Positions 1-23,128 of a DNA stretch of 64,000 nucleotides are shown here, in pieces. The position numbers and the translations under genes were made by a program. This DNA comes from Vanilla planifolia (Eukaryota; Streptophyta; Magnoliopsida; Asparagales; Orchidaceae). The DNA lies in assembly GCA_023846275.1 (NCBI GenBank), contig JAIUJO010000190.1:448298-512297 (forward strand), read 5' to 3'. The notes under the pieces are model-generated. The model did not search any database, was not told the DNA's origin, and saw nothing but the letters and a program-made list of their open reading frames with translations. Position 1 is the first letter of the stretch, and every line of letters starts with the position of its first letter.

Positions 1-3000
1 TAGATGATAGAGGGCGTTCCATGAAATCTCCTTTCAATACTGAAATGCAACATCCATAAAAACTTTTTCTTGTTTATTCAATTTTTTGTTTTGATTTGGT
101 TATACTTTTATGAAACTATAATTCATCTGTAATGAGACCTTTGCTTTTCTTACTTTTTGATACATTAAATTATTTCAATTTATCTCATTTATAGTTTTAT
201 TATATTTCTCATTAATATTGAAATAATATAATTAATTTCTATTAACAATGTTATAGTATTTCGAAATGTGGCCCGATTGAGATCAAAGTATCATTTAACA
301 AATGCTAATAGCTTTATCCTGTAAATATTTATTTTTATATTTTTACATTGTGTTATACTTTAATATTTTGTTCATTGAGTTTTCCAAAGCTTTGTAAGTA
401 ATTTCATTTTGTACCTTATTTGACCATCAAGGATATTACACTCGATCACCTTCACATCTTGGATAGTAGCTTTCCCTTCTAATTTATCTAATTTCTTCAA
501 CTATTTTGGTATAGTTTGATTGTATTTCTTCGTAACTCTAAATTTTGTCTTTTGAATTGTATTTGTCATATTTTTGTTGACTATCTCATGTCTTCTATAA
601 TATATAATAATTTATCTAATATCAAACTTTTAATTTAATATTATTTATTTTTAATTAATTCTAATTTGTAGCAATTCTAAAAAATCTTCCATCAAGATGA
701 AAATAACATTGTTGGAATTATGCAGAGAAGCTCTATGTAATTAAATTTTCATTTTGAAATAGTTAATTTTTTTTATTTTCTACACCTTTGGCACATTTTG
801 TATGATATTTTAATTCTTATCTTGTTTGATGGATAAGGAACATATTGTAGATCTTGTTAGAATCTTGAAATTTAATTTTTCAATATAATTTATTTTGTTT
901 ATTCAAGGTCTTCTATTTAATTAATTTAAGTTGTAATGTAACTCGAAATCTCACATCATGTGGCAGTTATGCCACTTTTTTTATTTCATTGCTTTAATTT
1001 ACTTCTTTTATGCATTATTATATATTTATATAATACTAAAGTAATAATATATTTTATTTTTTTGTTATTTACTTTTGTAATTTGTCGTAATTCAAAATAA
1101 GGTTTGGTTGAGACTTAATAGATATCACATCAAAATCACCACTACTTAATAAAACCATCATTCATAAATTTTTAATAATTTTTAAGGCTTTGGAATGCCT
1201 AGTGTCATTTTGATATACGATTTGTTAATCGATAATGTTATACTTAATCTCCTTAGTGCCTTGGAAGATAGGTTACTAGTGTAATTTATCTCATTTCTTC
1301 AAATTGTGTGCTTTATTATATTTTGTCACTAAGTAACTCTACATCTCTTATTGTGTGACCTCTATAACACTATTATTTTGCTAAATTTGATTGCTTCAAT
1401 TTATCACCTTTTTTGTTTTAATACATATTCACTTAATGAGATTATTTTATAATTTATTATAACTTTTGCTTTGTTAAATTAGTAATTTATAGAAATTCTA
1501 AACAATATACAATCTTGACAAATTGAAAATAAACAGACTCTTCTCGATGATTTCTATCTTATTGGAAAGAATTTCTTTTTGTATTAATATTTAATTTTTA
1601 ATTTTTCGGGTAGTTTTGCGATATATGTTTATTTTTATAAGATTTTATGAATTAAGATGTTGCAGTCTATCATTGTAGCATCTTGGAATGAAATTTTATG
1701 GTAAACTTTATCTCATTTCTTCATATTTTTTACTTTGATTTTGTTATATTTCTATAAAAAAGTAATTCTTATCTCACGTAACATTTATATAACTTTATAT
1801 TTGTTGTCTGAGATTATTTTTATTTTTTAATTTAAGCTTTAATAAATATTAGCTTAATAACAAAATTACAGTTTCCTTTTATTTAAGCTTATTTGCATTA
1901 GTAATTCACAATAATTCCATAGTGAGGTCTAACTGATGCAAAATAAATGTCATTAGACTCCCCGTAATTAGATCTATCTAATTAAATTTTTATTTTTAAA
2001 TTTTTAAATTTTGTATCTGTTATTTATTTTGTATACTGTAAAAGTAATTTTGAGTCCTACCTAAATCGATGATCAATGATTTTGTAGGTTTTGTGCACTT
2101 TACACATATTTGTTTTAAGAATTTACAAAAATTTTAATTGGCATCTAATTGATAAGAAAGAAAACTTGTTTAATTCATTTTGGCATCCTCTAACAAGCTA
2201 CATATTATTTCTATATTTTTTTAATATCATTTTTAGGATTTTGGCATTTTGAAAGAGCCGTTTTTATGTGCACTTTATTTGATGAACATGGTTGTTACAT
2301 ATGATCTCCTCAATATCTTTGAATATAACATTCTTGTACAATATATCTCATCCTTTCAAATGTTTTGCTTATGTTTCCCTATTATTATTAAACTCTATGT
2401 CTTCTATTTTGTGACCTTTATATCACTTCAAATTTTTTATATTACATTTCCTAAACTTATCAAATTTTAGCAATATTATTTCTTTACTTGATATTAATAT
2501 CGTAACTTATTATTACTTATGCTTATTTATTTTTGTAATTTGTAGTACTTCTAAACAAAGGCTAATATAGATGTATTAAACATATTTGAATCCATCTTGA
2601 TGAGCTCTACCAAAAAAAATCTTTAGTTTTATATTTTTTTAATATTTACTTTATATTTTTTTGTACTTTTCATGAGGCATTTCAATTAATAACTAAGGTT
2701 TTCACAACTGGTGTTACACTCAATGACTGTAATGGCTTGGAATTCAATTTTCCCAAACAATTTATCTCAATTCTTAAAACTTTTCACTTTGAATTCGTAG
2801 CAACAATATATAACCCCAAATCTCTTGTCACGTCACATTTACATCACTTTTATTTAGTTATATTATGTTCCTTTAATTTCTTCCATTTTAGCTTCAAAAT
2901 ATATATTTACATAATATTAAAGTAAGAATTTATTATTATTTATGCTTATATACTTTGGTAACTTATAGTATTTCCCAATGAGGTTTAATCGAGTTGGAAC

Positions 3001-6000
3001 AATTATTTTTCTTCAATTTTTTTTATCTCGATATATTCATAAGAAACTATAGTTGCCCTATCATGAACCTTTACGTCACTTTAATTTGGTTATGTTACAT
3101 TCCTAAAATTTAATGCATTTTTGCTTTACAATACATTTACTTGATACGAAAGTATATATCTATTATTTATTAAGCTTTTTTTATATTTGTAAATCATAGT
3201 AGTTAAAATATTTACTCAATCAAGGCAAATAAATGCCATTTGACTTGTTTGGATTAGCTTTATACATTCATATAATCTTTTCTAAATTTTTAGATATTTA
3301 ACTTTCAATATCTCCACCACACTTTAGTGGACATTTTTATTTTTAGCAAATTTGATGATTGACTCAAGATCTATTCAAAAATTTATAATCCAACTTTCTT
3401 ATAACATTTATCATATTTTTATAAAATTTTTGCTATAATTTTCTTATATTACTATTAACTCTAATTCTCCTATTAAGTGTATTTATAATTTTTAAATTAA
3501 TCTTATTTTTAAAACTTTTATGTTTTTAATGTCTTTGTGAGCTTTCTAACACTTTTAGATGCAATCGTGATTTTATGATAAGGATGTTGCACTCAATTAT
3601 TGTATTATCCTAAAATTCCAATTCACCAAAAAAATTTATAAAGTTTTTCTAAATGTTTGCATCTATTTACAATTATTTCTATGAAACTCTCATTCTCCTT
3701 ACATTTGACCTTGAATCACATTCTATATATTATATTGCATTACCTCAATTCATCATACTTAGCTTTCATGTATATTCATGTAGTATTCAATTAATGTATG
3801 AAACGTGGTCCAGTTTAGATTAAGCAAATATCATTGGGCTTGTTTGATGGGCTCCATCCAATTAAATAATTGTTTTACATTTTTAAATATTTAAATTTTT
3901 ATTTCTTTCACAAGGTTTATGAGTTACTTTGATTCGTACATAATTTGAAAGCTAAGGAGGTTACTTGAGATCTCTTTAATACCTTTGAATGCCACTTTGT
4001 TGTCAAATTTTTCTCATTTTTTCAAACATTTTTATTCTCACTCAACTATATTACCATGTACTCTAAATTTCTTATTTTGTGGCCTTTACCTTGCATTTAT
4101 TATTTTGCATATTGCTTCTAAATATGTTGGAATAAGACTTTCTCATACAATTTTTCTCATTCTGCAAATTTTTTTCCTTTGATTTTCTTATATTACCATG
4201 AAATTCTAAATCTTCTCTCATGTGAGCTTTAGGTGACGTTAATTTGGCTAAATTATATTTTTGTAATTTAGCTCATTTTTCGTTTAATATATGTTTACTT
4301 AAAAATAAAAGAATAACATTTTGTATTTTTTCTTATCTATTTTAGAAATTTATTACAACTGCAAACTACATATGATCTACTAGAAAAAACATCGTTAACG
4401 CATGTCATTGAACTCTTTCTAATTATTATTAAATTGTTCTAATATTTATGTATTTTATGTTCAATAATTTTTACACTTTTTATAAGAAACAATATTCGTA
4501 CTACTTTTGATAATGGAGAATGCTATGCTCGATTTCCTTAATACAATGTTATGCAATTATTTCATAAAATTTCTGCCATTTTCTCAAATGTTTTGCCTCG
4601 ATTTAGCTATTTTACAACAAAACTATAACTTTTCTATCGTGTTACATTTACATTGATTTTATTTCTTTGTGTTTATAACTTTAATTTATATCATTTTAGC
4701 TTTAATATACATTTACATAAGATTAAAAAAATATTTATTATTACTTATACTTTTTTGCTTTCATAATAACTAGAATTTCAAAATGAGGTTAAATCATTAC
4801 TCATAAAATGTGCTTGAACTTGTCTCAACAAGCTTTATCTAGTTAAATATTTATTTATTTTTATTTATTATACATGTTGTGCTCTTGGGGTTTTATATTT
4901 CTTAAACTCATTATAATTAATAAATAATTTGATGATCTTGGATATTACACTAGATCTCTTTAATATCCTAGAATATAACATTCATATATAATTTATTTCA
5001 TTTCGTAAAAGTTTTTCTTTAAATTTTGTTATATTATATTACTTTAGTTTATTTATTTTAGATTTCATATATATCTACATAAAATTTGAATATTTCTATG
5101 TTATTGTTCATGTTCATTTAATGGTACCCTTGAAAGTAACTTTTTCATTAAATTAACTATATCTCTTCAAACCTTTAGTTTTGAATGGGTTGTAATACTA
5201 TTAACTTCTAGTTGTACTCCAGTATGTTTTACAATGATTCAAATTCTTTAGGTTACATTAGTAGAATTAATGTAATGATAATATTATCATATATTTAATG
5301 AATATTAAAAAAGATATTTTTTATTTATGCTTATTTTGGTAAATTGTAATAATTCTAAATGAGATCTTAAAGGGATGAAACAAACTATTTTATATTCAAG
5401 TTTATTAGTGTTGTTCAACGAAATTATCCTTTTTTATGTCTTTAAATATTTTATTTTGTACAATTTCAATGTGTTTTATGAGAAATTTTAGTTTGTCTTA
5501 TTTGAAAATGATGGATCTTACACTCGACCTTCATAATTTATTTAAATTAATCATATTTATGCTTTAATATTTATTTACTTAATATCATAGTAATAATTTA
5601 TGTTTATTTATGTTTAATTATATTTGTAATTTATAACATTTTTAAACTAGGGACATGGTTTTTTTTCAAATTAAATATTAACATCTTTTTTTAATTAAAC
5701 TTTTATCTTGCGTTTCTCAACAATTCAAGAGAAACTTTTTTTTGTCCCTCATTCTATGATCAAGGATGTTATACTCAATTTTCTTAATAGTTGGGACTAT
5801 AGCTTTCCCATATCATTTAATTTTTTTAAAATCATTCACATTCATGTGGATATAATGCATCACTTTAGGTTATCTCATTTTTGTTTCAGAAAATAATTAC
5901 TTGATATTAAAATAAAAATTTTGTAATATTTATGTTTAATTAATCTTATAATTTGTAGTGATTTTGGACATGGTTCAGTAAAAAGAAACAAATATCATTG

Positions 6001-9000
6001 GATTCAGCACAACGAGCTCCAACATAATAAATAATCACTTTTATATTTTGTAATATTTTACTTTCTAGGATTTTAGCATGCTTTATAAGACATTCATACC
6101 ATATTTTGAGATTAAGGATATAACAATTGAAGTCCTTAGTATCTTGCAATGCAAAGTTCAACAAAATTAATAAAATTTTTCAAATTTGCTATTTTGACTT
6201 ATTTATTTTGCTATGAAATTCTAACTCTCCACTTATTTAACCTTAACATCATATGAATTTGGTTATATCATATTACTTAAATTTAACTCATTTAACCTTT
6301 AATATATATTTTCTTGATATTGTAATAATAATTTATTATTATTTTTTTAATTAAGAACTTTGTAGTAATTCTGAACATTTTTTGGTCAAGATGAAACAAA
6401 TATCATTGGTCACACCTTCATGCCCTTTATTTAATGAAATATTTATTTTTTCCTAAAATATGTTTAAGATAATTATGTTCGTAATGGACTTCACCATTGT
6501 GCAACTTGCACTCGATCCCCATAATATCTTGGTCACAACTTTCTTGTACTATTTATTTCATTTTTCAAATCTTTTATTATCGTTATGATCTATATTGCAT
6601 TACTTTAATTTTTCTTATTACATCTTTAATGAATATCTGTTCATTATTAAAATAATATTTTTTTTTATTTATCTTCATTTAGATTAAAGATTTACAACAT
6701 TTCCAAACAAGGTTTGATGGAGATCAAACAAATGTTATTAGAATTGCATCTACAAATTACATCTTATTAAATAATTTTTTAAAGATTTAACTATTTTTAT
6801 TTTTAAGGGTTTTAAAAGACTTTTATAATGAATTTTAATTGATACCTGATTTTGTTATAAAGGCTATTGCACTTCATCTTATTATATCCGTTCATAACTT
6901 TTACCAAAAAATTATATCATATCTTCCACTTTTTTCCTTTAATTACATTTTGTTACTATAACAATAGTAACAGTACTATTACCAAACATTTACATCATTT
7001 TAGTTTCCCTATTTTTCTTTGTTTCATTTGGTTATGATACAACAAAAATATGGATTTGCTAAAAATGAAAATAATTGCTTGAACATATTTATATTTATCT
7101 TCCTTGATAATTTGGAACAATTCCAACAAAGGCCTTCACAAGTATATGCAAATTATTTTTGAGTCATCTCAAGGAGATCTATAATTAAATATTTATTTTC
7201 AAATTTTTTATATATTTAGTCTTCTATGATTCTTGCATGCTTCATTAAATATTTTTTATTCATACCTTACTTGATGGTTGATAATGTTTCACTCCATCTC
7301 CTTAGTATATTGGAATGAAACTTTCCCATTCAAGTTTTCACCTTTCTTGAAATATTTTGTATTGATTTTATTATATTACTATATAACTCTAAATCTCCTC
7401 TTGCATGATAATTAAATTGCTTTAATTTTTTACATCACAAAGATTCAATTTCTTTTTTATGTTTAATATATGTATAGTTAACATTAAATAATAATTTATT
7501 ATTACTTATGTTTATTTATTTGGGAACTCTTTGTAATTTGAATAAGAATTCAATAGAGATGAAATAATGGACATCAAACTAACCATTATAATATTTATCC
7601 ATTGAAAAAAATTTACATTTTTTAATTTTTTATTTTTTTGGGTTTTGATGACTTTACTTGACTTTTTAATTTGTATAATATTTCATTATCAAGTAAATTT
7701 CTTCATCATGTCAATGTCTTCGAATAACCTTCCCTCTATAATTTGTCTCATGATTTCATTTTTTTAACATGGTTATATTACTACGTAACTTCAAATCTTT
7801 TATTTTCTCACATTTATGTCGCATTGAGTTTTTAATATTGCTTTTCTTGAATTTCTCTCATCTTAGCTTAAATAATCTAAGTTTTTTAATTATGTTTTTC
7901 TTTTGTTATGTTATAATGTAAGCATAAATGTCGTCTTCTAACATCATTACATCATTTTAATTAGTCGATACTATATTTTTCCAATTTATTTTATTTTATT
8001 TTTGATAATATTTTGATAGTATTAAAGTAATAATTTAACCTTATTTATTTTTATTTTTTTTATCTGTTAAAAAATGAAAGAAATGACTTTGAACTTTTCA
8101 TCTCTTGCACTATCAATTTAAAATACATTTTATATTCCTTCAAAAAAATTATTTTCTAATTTTTTTCATACTTGATGCTGCATTTTGGTTCATACTTCAT
8201 TTGATTACTTGTAAAATTGCACCTAACCTTCTTAATTTCTTTGAATGAAACCTTCCTACAAAATTAATCTTTTTTCTTAAAATGCTTTGTTTTGTTTGCA
8301 TTACAAAAATATGTAACTCAAAACCTCCTCAAGCATGAACTTTAATCATTTTTATTTTATTGTAATGCTTCAATTTATCTAATTTAGATTTTATTATAAC
8401 ATATTTTTATTTATGTTTATTTAATTTTGTAGTTCACAGTAATTCCCTCATTTATATTTCATCTTAGACATGTCTTGATGTGCTTTATCCAATTAAATAT
8501 TTTTTATATTTTAAATATTTTTTTCTATGATTTTTACATTCTTTACAAGAAATTTAGCTTGAGTCCATATTTGGTGAAGAAATATGTTGCACTCAAACTT
8601 CTAGGCATCATTGAATTGAACTTTCCCACATATTTTACCCATTTCTCAAACGTTTTGATTTTGAATTTTTAGCATCACTTTGTAAATCTAATTATCCTAT
8701 TTTGTAACCTTTACATCGACTTTATTTAGTAATATTATATTGCTTCAATTTATCTCGTCTTTTGTTTATTATATATTAACTTAATATTAATACAATTATT
8801 TATTTTATTTATTCTTATTTACCTTTTCATGGCTGTATATTTTAAAAATTTATTTTCTTAGCATTTGGCAAGCTTTACAAGATATTTAGATTCATACCTA
8901 ATTTGCTGGACATGAATTACTCTCATCTTTTAAGTATGATGGAATAACACTTTTTAATACAATTTATTTCATTTCCTCAATTTTTGATCTTTGATTTATT

Positions 9001-9945
9001 AATATTACAACTAAGTTCTCAACTTCTTGTGTGTTCTTTAGATCTATTTTATTTTATAATAATATAATGCTTAAACTTATCATATTTTAGATTTAATATA
9101 TATGTAATAAATATTAAAAATAGTAATATATTATCTTTTACAATTATTTTCTATTGTAATTAATAGTATATCCAAATAATGTTCAATGGAGATCAAATAT
9201 CTTATTTTGTATAATTTTGACATGCATTAATAGATAATTTTATTTGTAATTTCTTTGATGATGAAGGATGTTACACTTGACCTTGTTAATATCTTGGAAA
9301 GCATGTTTCTCAAATAATTTCACATATTTTCTCTATCAAAATAAATCTTTTTGTTTTTAAATATTTTTTTGAAGGTTGCTTCATGATTTATGAGAAATTT
9401 TAAATCATACCTGATTTGATAAATGAGAATATTAGAATCAACTTCTTAGTGACATGGCATGCCACCTCTTAATACAATTTATTTAATTTCTTATATTTTA
9501 TACTTTGTTTTCGTTAAAATACTATATAACTCTATGGCTCTTCTTGAGTGATCTTTGAATTTTTTTTTAAATATGGTTATATACAATGTTGTTTCAATTT
9601 ATCTAATTTTTAGATTCATATATATTTACTGAATATGAAAATTATAATTTAACTTTACTTATGTTTATTAAGTAAACTAATTCATAGAAATTCCAAACAT
9701 CATTGGACTAGACTCTAAAAGAATTATCCACGTAAATTGTATTTCTATAGTTTCAAATAGTTAATTTTATATGGTTTTGGAATTTTTTATAGGATATATT
9801 CTCTCAAAACTTTTTTGATAATCAAATATATTACATTTGCCCTTAGTTTCTTGTTATGCAATTTTACCAAACAATTTATCTCAAAATTTCAGCGTTTTTT
9901 TAATTCTACTATGTTGCTAAGAAACCTTATTTGTCCTTTATTTCC
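1..9945 (+). repeat. Diverged ~0.4-kb satellite array, plus orientation (block 1)
   Basis: This is a tandem array of one degenerate, A+T-rich unit. The landmark equivalent to GATGTTACACTCGATCTCC is seen at about 433, 842, 1235, 1658, 2292 and 2711. The spacings are 409, 393, 423, 634 and 419 bp; the 634-bp interval contains an extra partial unit (about 1,990-2,290). A deletion of part of a unit lies near 3,000-3,060. Further landmarks fall near 3,583, 3,957, 4,529, 4,943, 5,513, 5,768, 6,118, 6,504, 7,275, 8,583, 8,930 and 9,265. Other blocks recur in fixed order: AATTTATCTCATTTCTTCAA, TTGGTTATATTAC (twice per unit), ATGTGACCTTTACATCACTT, TTTGTAGTAATTCCAAA, GAGCTCTATCCAATTAAAT and GGCATGCTTTATGAGA. 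The plus strand is T-rich. Copies are much diverged, so the array is old. The small open frames inside are low-complexity artefacts and no gene is supported. Confidence 0.9.
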
Positions 9946-10004
9946 AAATATATAAAATGAATTTAATTTTTTAAATCTTCTCACGATTTGTCTACCAAAA
10001 GTTT
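9946..10004. other. Plus/minus array junction linker, copy A
   Basis: Plus-oriented units stop after a block resembling the ATGTGACCTTTAC part of the monomer. A short stretch rich in TTTAATTTTT follows, ending near TTTTTTTCTCGAG. Minus-oriented units begin just after it. The same linker recurs at 14,800-14,864, which shows that the junction itself was duplicated. Confidence 0.6.
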
Positions 10005-12648
10005 TTTTCTCGAGCATAGTATAACGATGTTTCTTTAATCTTAACTAGATATCAATTAGAATTAATTTAAATTGCCAAGCTAAATAAACTTTCATAACAA
10101 AAATACATTATTTTAATAGTAGATAAATATACATTAAATCTGAAATAAGATAAATAATAGCACTATAGTATAACTTAGGAACAACTAAAACTTTAAAGAA
10201 CTTTGAAGGAACTACACAAGGAAGCTACATTCTAAGATGCTAATGAGAATAAGTGTTACATCCTCCATCATTAGATTAGGTGCAAATTAAAAAGCTTAAA
10301 AAATTGTGCATAAATCTTTGAAAATAATATATTTAAAAAGTACATGATTGAATATTTAATTACATAGAGCTTATTAAGATAAGCCCAACATTATTTGTGA
10401 CATCTCAATCAAACTTCATTTGGAATTAATCAAAATTACAAAAATAAATGATAATAAGATTTAACATTTTTTTTAACACTAAGTAAATACATATTAGAGC
10501 CTAATTAAGATATTTCAAGCTATATAAAATAACTAAATCAAGGGCATGTAAAGTCTACATGAGATGAGATTTAAGCTTACAAAACAATAAGGTCAAATGA
10601 AAAACAATTCAAGAAATAAGATAAATTCCAATTGAAAGTTGTTTTCTAAGATAAAAACATTTCAAGTGTAACATCCTTTGTCATTAAATGAAATATCAAT
10701 AAACTTCCCTCACAAAGTGTGCAAAATCATTAAAAAATAAATACATAAATAATAAAAAAATATATAATTAATTAAATGAAATTAATAAACATAAGTTCAT
10801 CATTTGAAAATACTATTAATTATGATGATAAATAAGCATAAATTATATTAATTTTCTAAATATTAATTAAATATATATATTAAACTTTAAATTTGATAAT
10901 GTAACAAATATAATATAACTTAATAAAAAAAATATAAAAGTGAAATGAGAAATTTGATAAATGAGATAATCTTTATTGTGAACTACATTCCAAGACACTA
11001 ACAAGATTGACAACAACATCCTAGATCATTAAATCTTGTATGAATCAAAATATGTCATAAACCTTCAAAATGGTTTAGAATATAAAATATTCAAAATTAT
11101 TAAAATAAGACTTTAATTCCATAGATCATATCTAGATAAGTCCAACAAGTTTTTGTTGATCTTAATTAGATGTCATTTCAAATTACAATGAATTACAAGA
11201 TTAAAAAAGAATAAAAAACAACAAATTTTTGTTTTATTATTTAGTAAATTTATATTATAATAAAATTGAGATAAATTGAAGTAATGCAATGTCACAAAAT
11301 CAAATACATGTAAAGGTCATATGAGATGAGATTTATTGTTTGATACTAATACAATCAAAGCAAACAAAAATCTTTCAAGAAATTTGATAAACTGTAAGAT
11401 AAAATTACAACCCAAACAATTGAGGAGTTTGATTATATCATCCTTAATAATAAAATTATATTTGAATTTAAATATCTCAAAAAAATGTCAAAAAATATTA
11501 TAATAAATATTTAATTTAACAAGCCTTATCGAAATGAGATCAATGAAATTTATTTCAACATAATCGAACCCCATTTCTAATTACAACAAATTATTAAAGA
11601 AACTAAGAAAAAGCAGTAATAAAGTATTACTTTAATTTTTAATTAAATATGTAAAAAATTGTGAAATTACGGAAATCAAAACTACATGCTATTACTAAAT
11701 TATGTAAAATATTTAAAGAAATTCGTTAAGTTGTACCAAAAAGCCACATCCCATGATACTAAGGAGATTTCATACAAAATTTAGAATGACACAAAAAAAC
11801 CTACCAAAACCATAGAAAACTATATTTAAAATTATAAAAATTAATACTAAATTAGTTAGAGACATACGTATTTGAAGACGTGTAATATATATAGAGGTTA
11901 AAAGATGATGCATTGAAGCAATGTATTATAACAAAATATAAAACGTATAATGCTCACATTAGATTAGATTTAAAATTATTTGGGAATATATCCAAATATA
12001 AGGAAAAATTGAGGAAATAAGATAAATTATGTTAGGAAGTTCTATTGAAAGATACTAAGGAGTTCAATTACAACATATGTAATATTAAATAAAGTTAAAT
12101 TCAAAATTTTATCCAAATTTAAAAAATCTTCAAAAACATATTTAAAAAATAAAAATAATTATTTAATTAGTAAGTGGTTGTATGGTCTATTCCAAGGAGA
12201 TTCTATTAATCTAGTTTAGATATGATTTGAAATTATTACAAATTATCAAATTAGATAAGTAGAATTAATAATATTTTTAAATATTAATTAAATAAATGGG
12301 AATGTTTAAATAACACAAGTTAAAGAAATATAATGTAACCAAATAAAGGTATTGTAATTGTCACATAAGAGGAGATTGAGAGTGATATAAGAATATAACT
12401 ACATCATAGTACAACTTTTAAGAGATAAATTTTGTGGGATTGCTTCTTTTTATGGTATTAAAAAGATCATGTATAACAACATCAATTCTCGAATCATATA
12501 TGATAAAAAATGTTTCATAAAACATACTGAAAACATTGAAAATAATTGCGTAAAAAATAGAAAGAATAAATTTTAAATTGGATAAAGCTCATTAAGATAA
12601 GACCAAGGATGATTCTTTCATCTTGATCCAATCCCAATTGTAGTTATT
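10005..12648 (-). repeat. Satellite array, minus orientation (block 2)
   Basis: The same unit as block 1 appears reverse-complemented. The complement of the landmark (GTGTAACATCC and variants) is at about 10,258, 10,671, 11,016 and 11,438, with spacings of 413, 345 and 422 bp. Further copies lie near 11,750, 12,070 and 12,465. Typical minus-strand wording is AAGATACTAAGGAG, AATTTATCATTTGGAATTAC and AGTAAATATATATTAAA. The plus strand here is A-rich, the mirror image of block 1. The portion 10,005-10,500 and the portion 12,180-12,648 both have closer relatives in the next block (see the segmental duplication entries). Confidence 0.87.
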
Positions 12649-14800
12649 TATTTTCTTCACATTTGCCATGCTTTACAACATATTTAAATTCATACCTTAC
12701 TTGATGGTCATGAATGTTTCTCTCATCTTCTAAGTATCATGGAATACCACTTTCTAAAGTAATTTATTTCATTTCCTTAATTTTTTAACTTTAATTTAGT
12801 TATATTACTATTTAGTTCTCAACATGTTATTATGTGACCTTTGGACCTCTTTGATTTTATAATAATATATTGCTTAAATTTATTTTACTTTAGATTAAAT
12901 ATTTATTCAAACAATATAAAAAATAATAATTTATTATCTTTTACATTTATTTACCTTTGTAATTCATAATAATTCAAAATAAAGTCCAATGGAGATCAAA
13001 TATCTTATTTTTTATAATTTTGGCATGCATTAATAGATAATTAAATTTGTACTTTCTTTGAAGATCAAGGATCTTACACTTGATCTCCTCAGTATCGTGC
13101 AAAGTAAGATTCTCATAGAATTTCACATATTTTAAATTTTTCTTAGTTTGGTTATATTATTAATTACTATAGATCTCATTCAATGTGACCTTTATATCAC
13201 ATAGATTTGAATAGATTATACTACTTCAATATAACTCATTAAAAATTCTTATATATTTAATTAATTAAAAAATTATAATTTATTGTTACTTAGCCTTATG
13301 AAATGTTGTAATTCATAGTAATCTCGAACATGGTTTGATCTAGAGAAAAAATGTGATTGGATTGGTCTTGATGTGCTCCAACTTATTAAATATTGATTAT
13401 TCTTTTTCAAAATATTTTATTTTATAGGGCTTGAAATGCTTAAAAATACGTTTATTTCATTATTGATTTGATGATCATGGTTGTTACAATTTGTTTCCTT
13501 TACATCATAAAATGCAACATTTTCTATAATTTATCGTTTTTCTCAATGGTCTAGCTTTATTTTGTTATAAGATTAACAATAAATCTTTTATCATGTGGTC
13601 ATTACATAACTTTTATTTTCATATGTTATATATTGTTAGCTTATCTAACTATAATAATAATATATATATATTTACTTTATTTTTAAAATAATAATCTATT
13701 ATGAATTATTCTTATTAAATTTTGTGAGTCATAGAAATTGCAAACAAAGTTTGATAAAGATAGAAAATAATCTCATTGGAATCGTATCATAGAGGTCAAC
13801 TTAATAAACTATATTTTATTATGTTTTTAGATATTTTTTAGGGTTTTAGTATATTTGAATAGAAATTTTTATCAATATTAGATATGGTGATAAAGGATCT
13901 TATTCTCATTCTCGATACTATCTAAAATACAACTTTCCTATGCAATGTACAACATTTCCTCAAATTTTTGGTTGTGATTTTGTTTTATTGCATTATATCA
14001 ATCGGTCCGATTTAAATTTTATTTTTATTTACATAACAATAAAAAAATAATTCATTGTTATTTTTGCTTATTTATTTTATAAAATTATAGTCATTTTGAA
14101 AGAGGATTAATGCAAATTAAAAAAATTATTTGACACTTTTAGAAAAATTTTATCAAATTAGATTTGTCTTTTTTTAAAAAAACTTTTTTGAATGTTTTTT
14201 CATGCTTTATGAGAACCTTTAAATCATATCTAATTTGGCAATTGAGAATATTACACTGAAACTCCTTAGTGACATGGTATGCAATGGTCCAATACAATTT
14301 ATCTAGTTTCTTATATTTTATACTGTTATATTCTTAAATTACTATATAACTCTATGTCTCTTCTTTAGAAACATTTAGATTTTTTATAATATTGTTATAT
14401 TCAATGTTGCATTAATTTATCTAATTTTAATATTCATATATATTTATTTAATTTGAAAATAGCGATTTAACATTACTTATGTTTGTTTAGTAATCTAATT
14501 CATAGTAATTCCAAATGTGTTTTCATCAAGATGAAATGAAACAAAAATCATTGGACTAGACTCTATGAGCCCTATCTACTTAAATATTTAGTTTTACAAT
14601 TTTAAATTTTTTATTTTCTATGTTTTTAGAATGTTTTATAAGATATATTCACCTAAATTTTTTTTCATAATCAAATATATTACACTCACTGTTCTTAATA
14701 TTTTGTAATGCAATTTTACAAAAAATTTATCTCTTCATTTCAATGTTATCTTAATTTTGTTTTGTTACAAAGAAACTCCATTTCTTCTATATTTCAAAAT
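12649..14800 (+). repeat. Satellite array, plus orientation (block 3, inside copy B)
   Basis: These are plus-oriented units with landmarks near 12,715 (ATGAATGTTTCTCTCATC), 13,072 (ATCTTACACTTGATCTCCTC), 13,480, 13,900 and 14,250. The section 13,140-14,150 has no counterpart in copy A. The strand is T-rich, as in block 1. No gene-like frame is seen. Confidence 0.86.
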
Positions 14801-14864
14801 ATAAAAATAAATTTAATTTTTAAATTCTAATCGAGATTAGTTTAGCAAAATTTGTTTTATCTCG
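14801..14864. other. Plus/minus array junction linker, copy B
   Basis: This is the counterpart of 9,946-10,004. A TTTAATTTTTAAATTCTAAT-like stretch ends at TTTTATCTCGAGC. Minus-oriented satellite follows, starting with a block equivalent to ATTTCTTTAATC. Confidence 0.6.

Positions 14865-23128
<8,264 letters not shown>

Larger units (their letters stand above)
8850..12648. repeat. Higher-order tandem duplication, copy A
   Basis: Copy A runs from plus-oriented satellite, through the +/- junction, into minus-oriented satellite. It matches copy B (12,649-15,865) far better than random monomers match each other. Shared private words include the run around TCTTATTTTTTATAATTTTG followed by GCATGCATTAATAGATAATT, ACTAGACTCTA, the junction linker, and GGTATTAAAAAGATCA. 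Relative to B, copy A lacks about 1.0 kb: at about 9,335-9,345 it jumps from sequence like 13,140 to sequence like 14,150. It retains 10,500-12,180, which B lacks. Confidence 0.72.

Noticed and set aside
2249..8672. Several 60-73-codon open frames with hydrophobic F/I/L-rich translations that look like membrane peptides
   Set aside because: They lie within satellite units and arise from T-rich monomer sequence. They are not conserved in frame or position among units.
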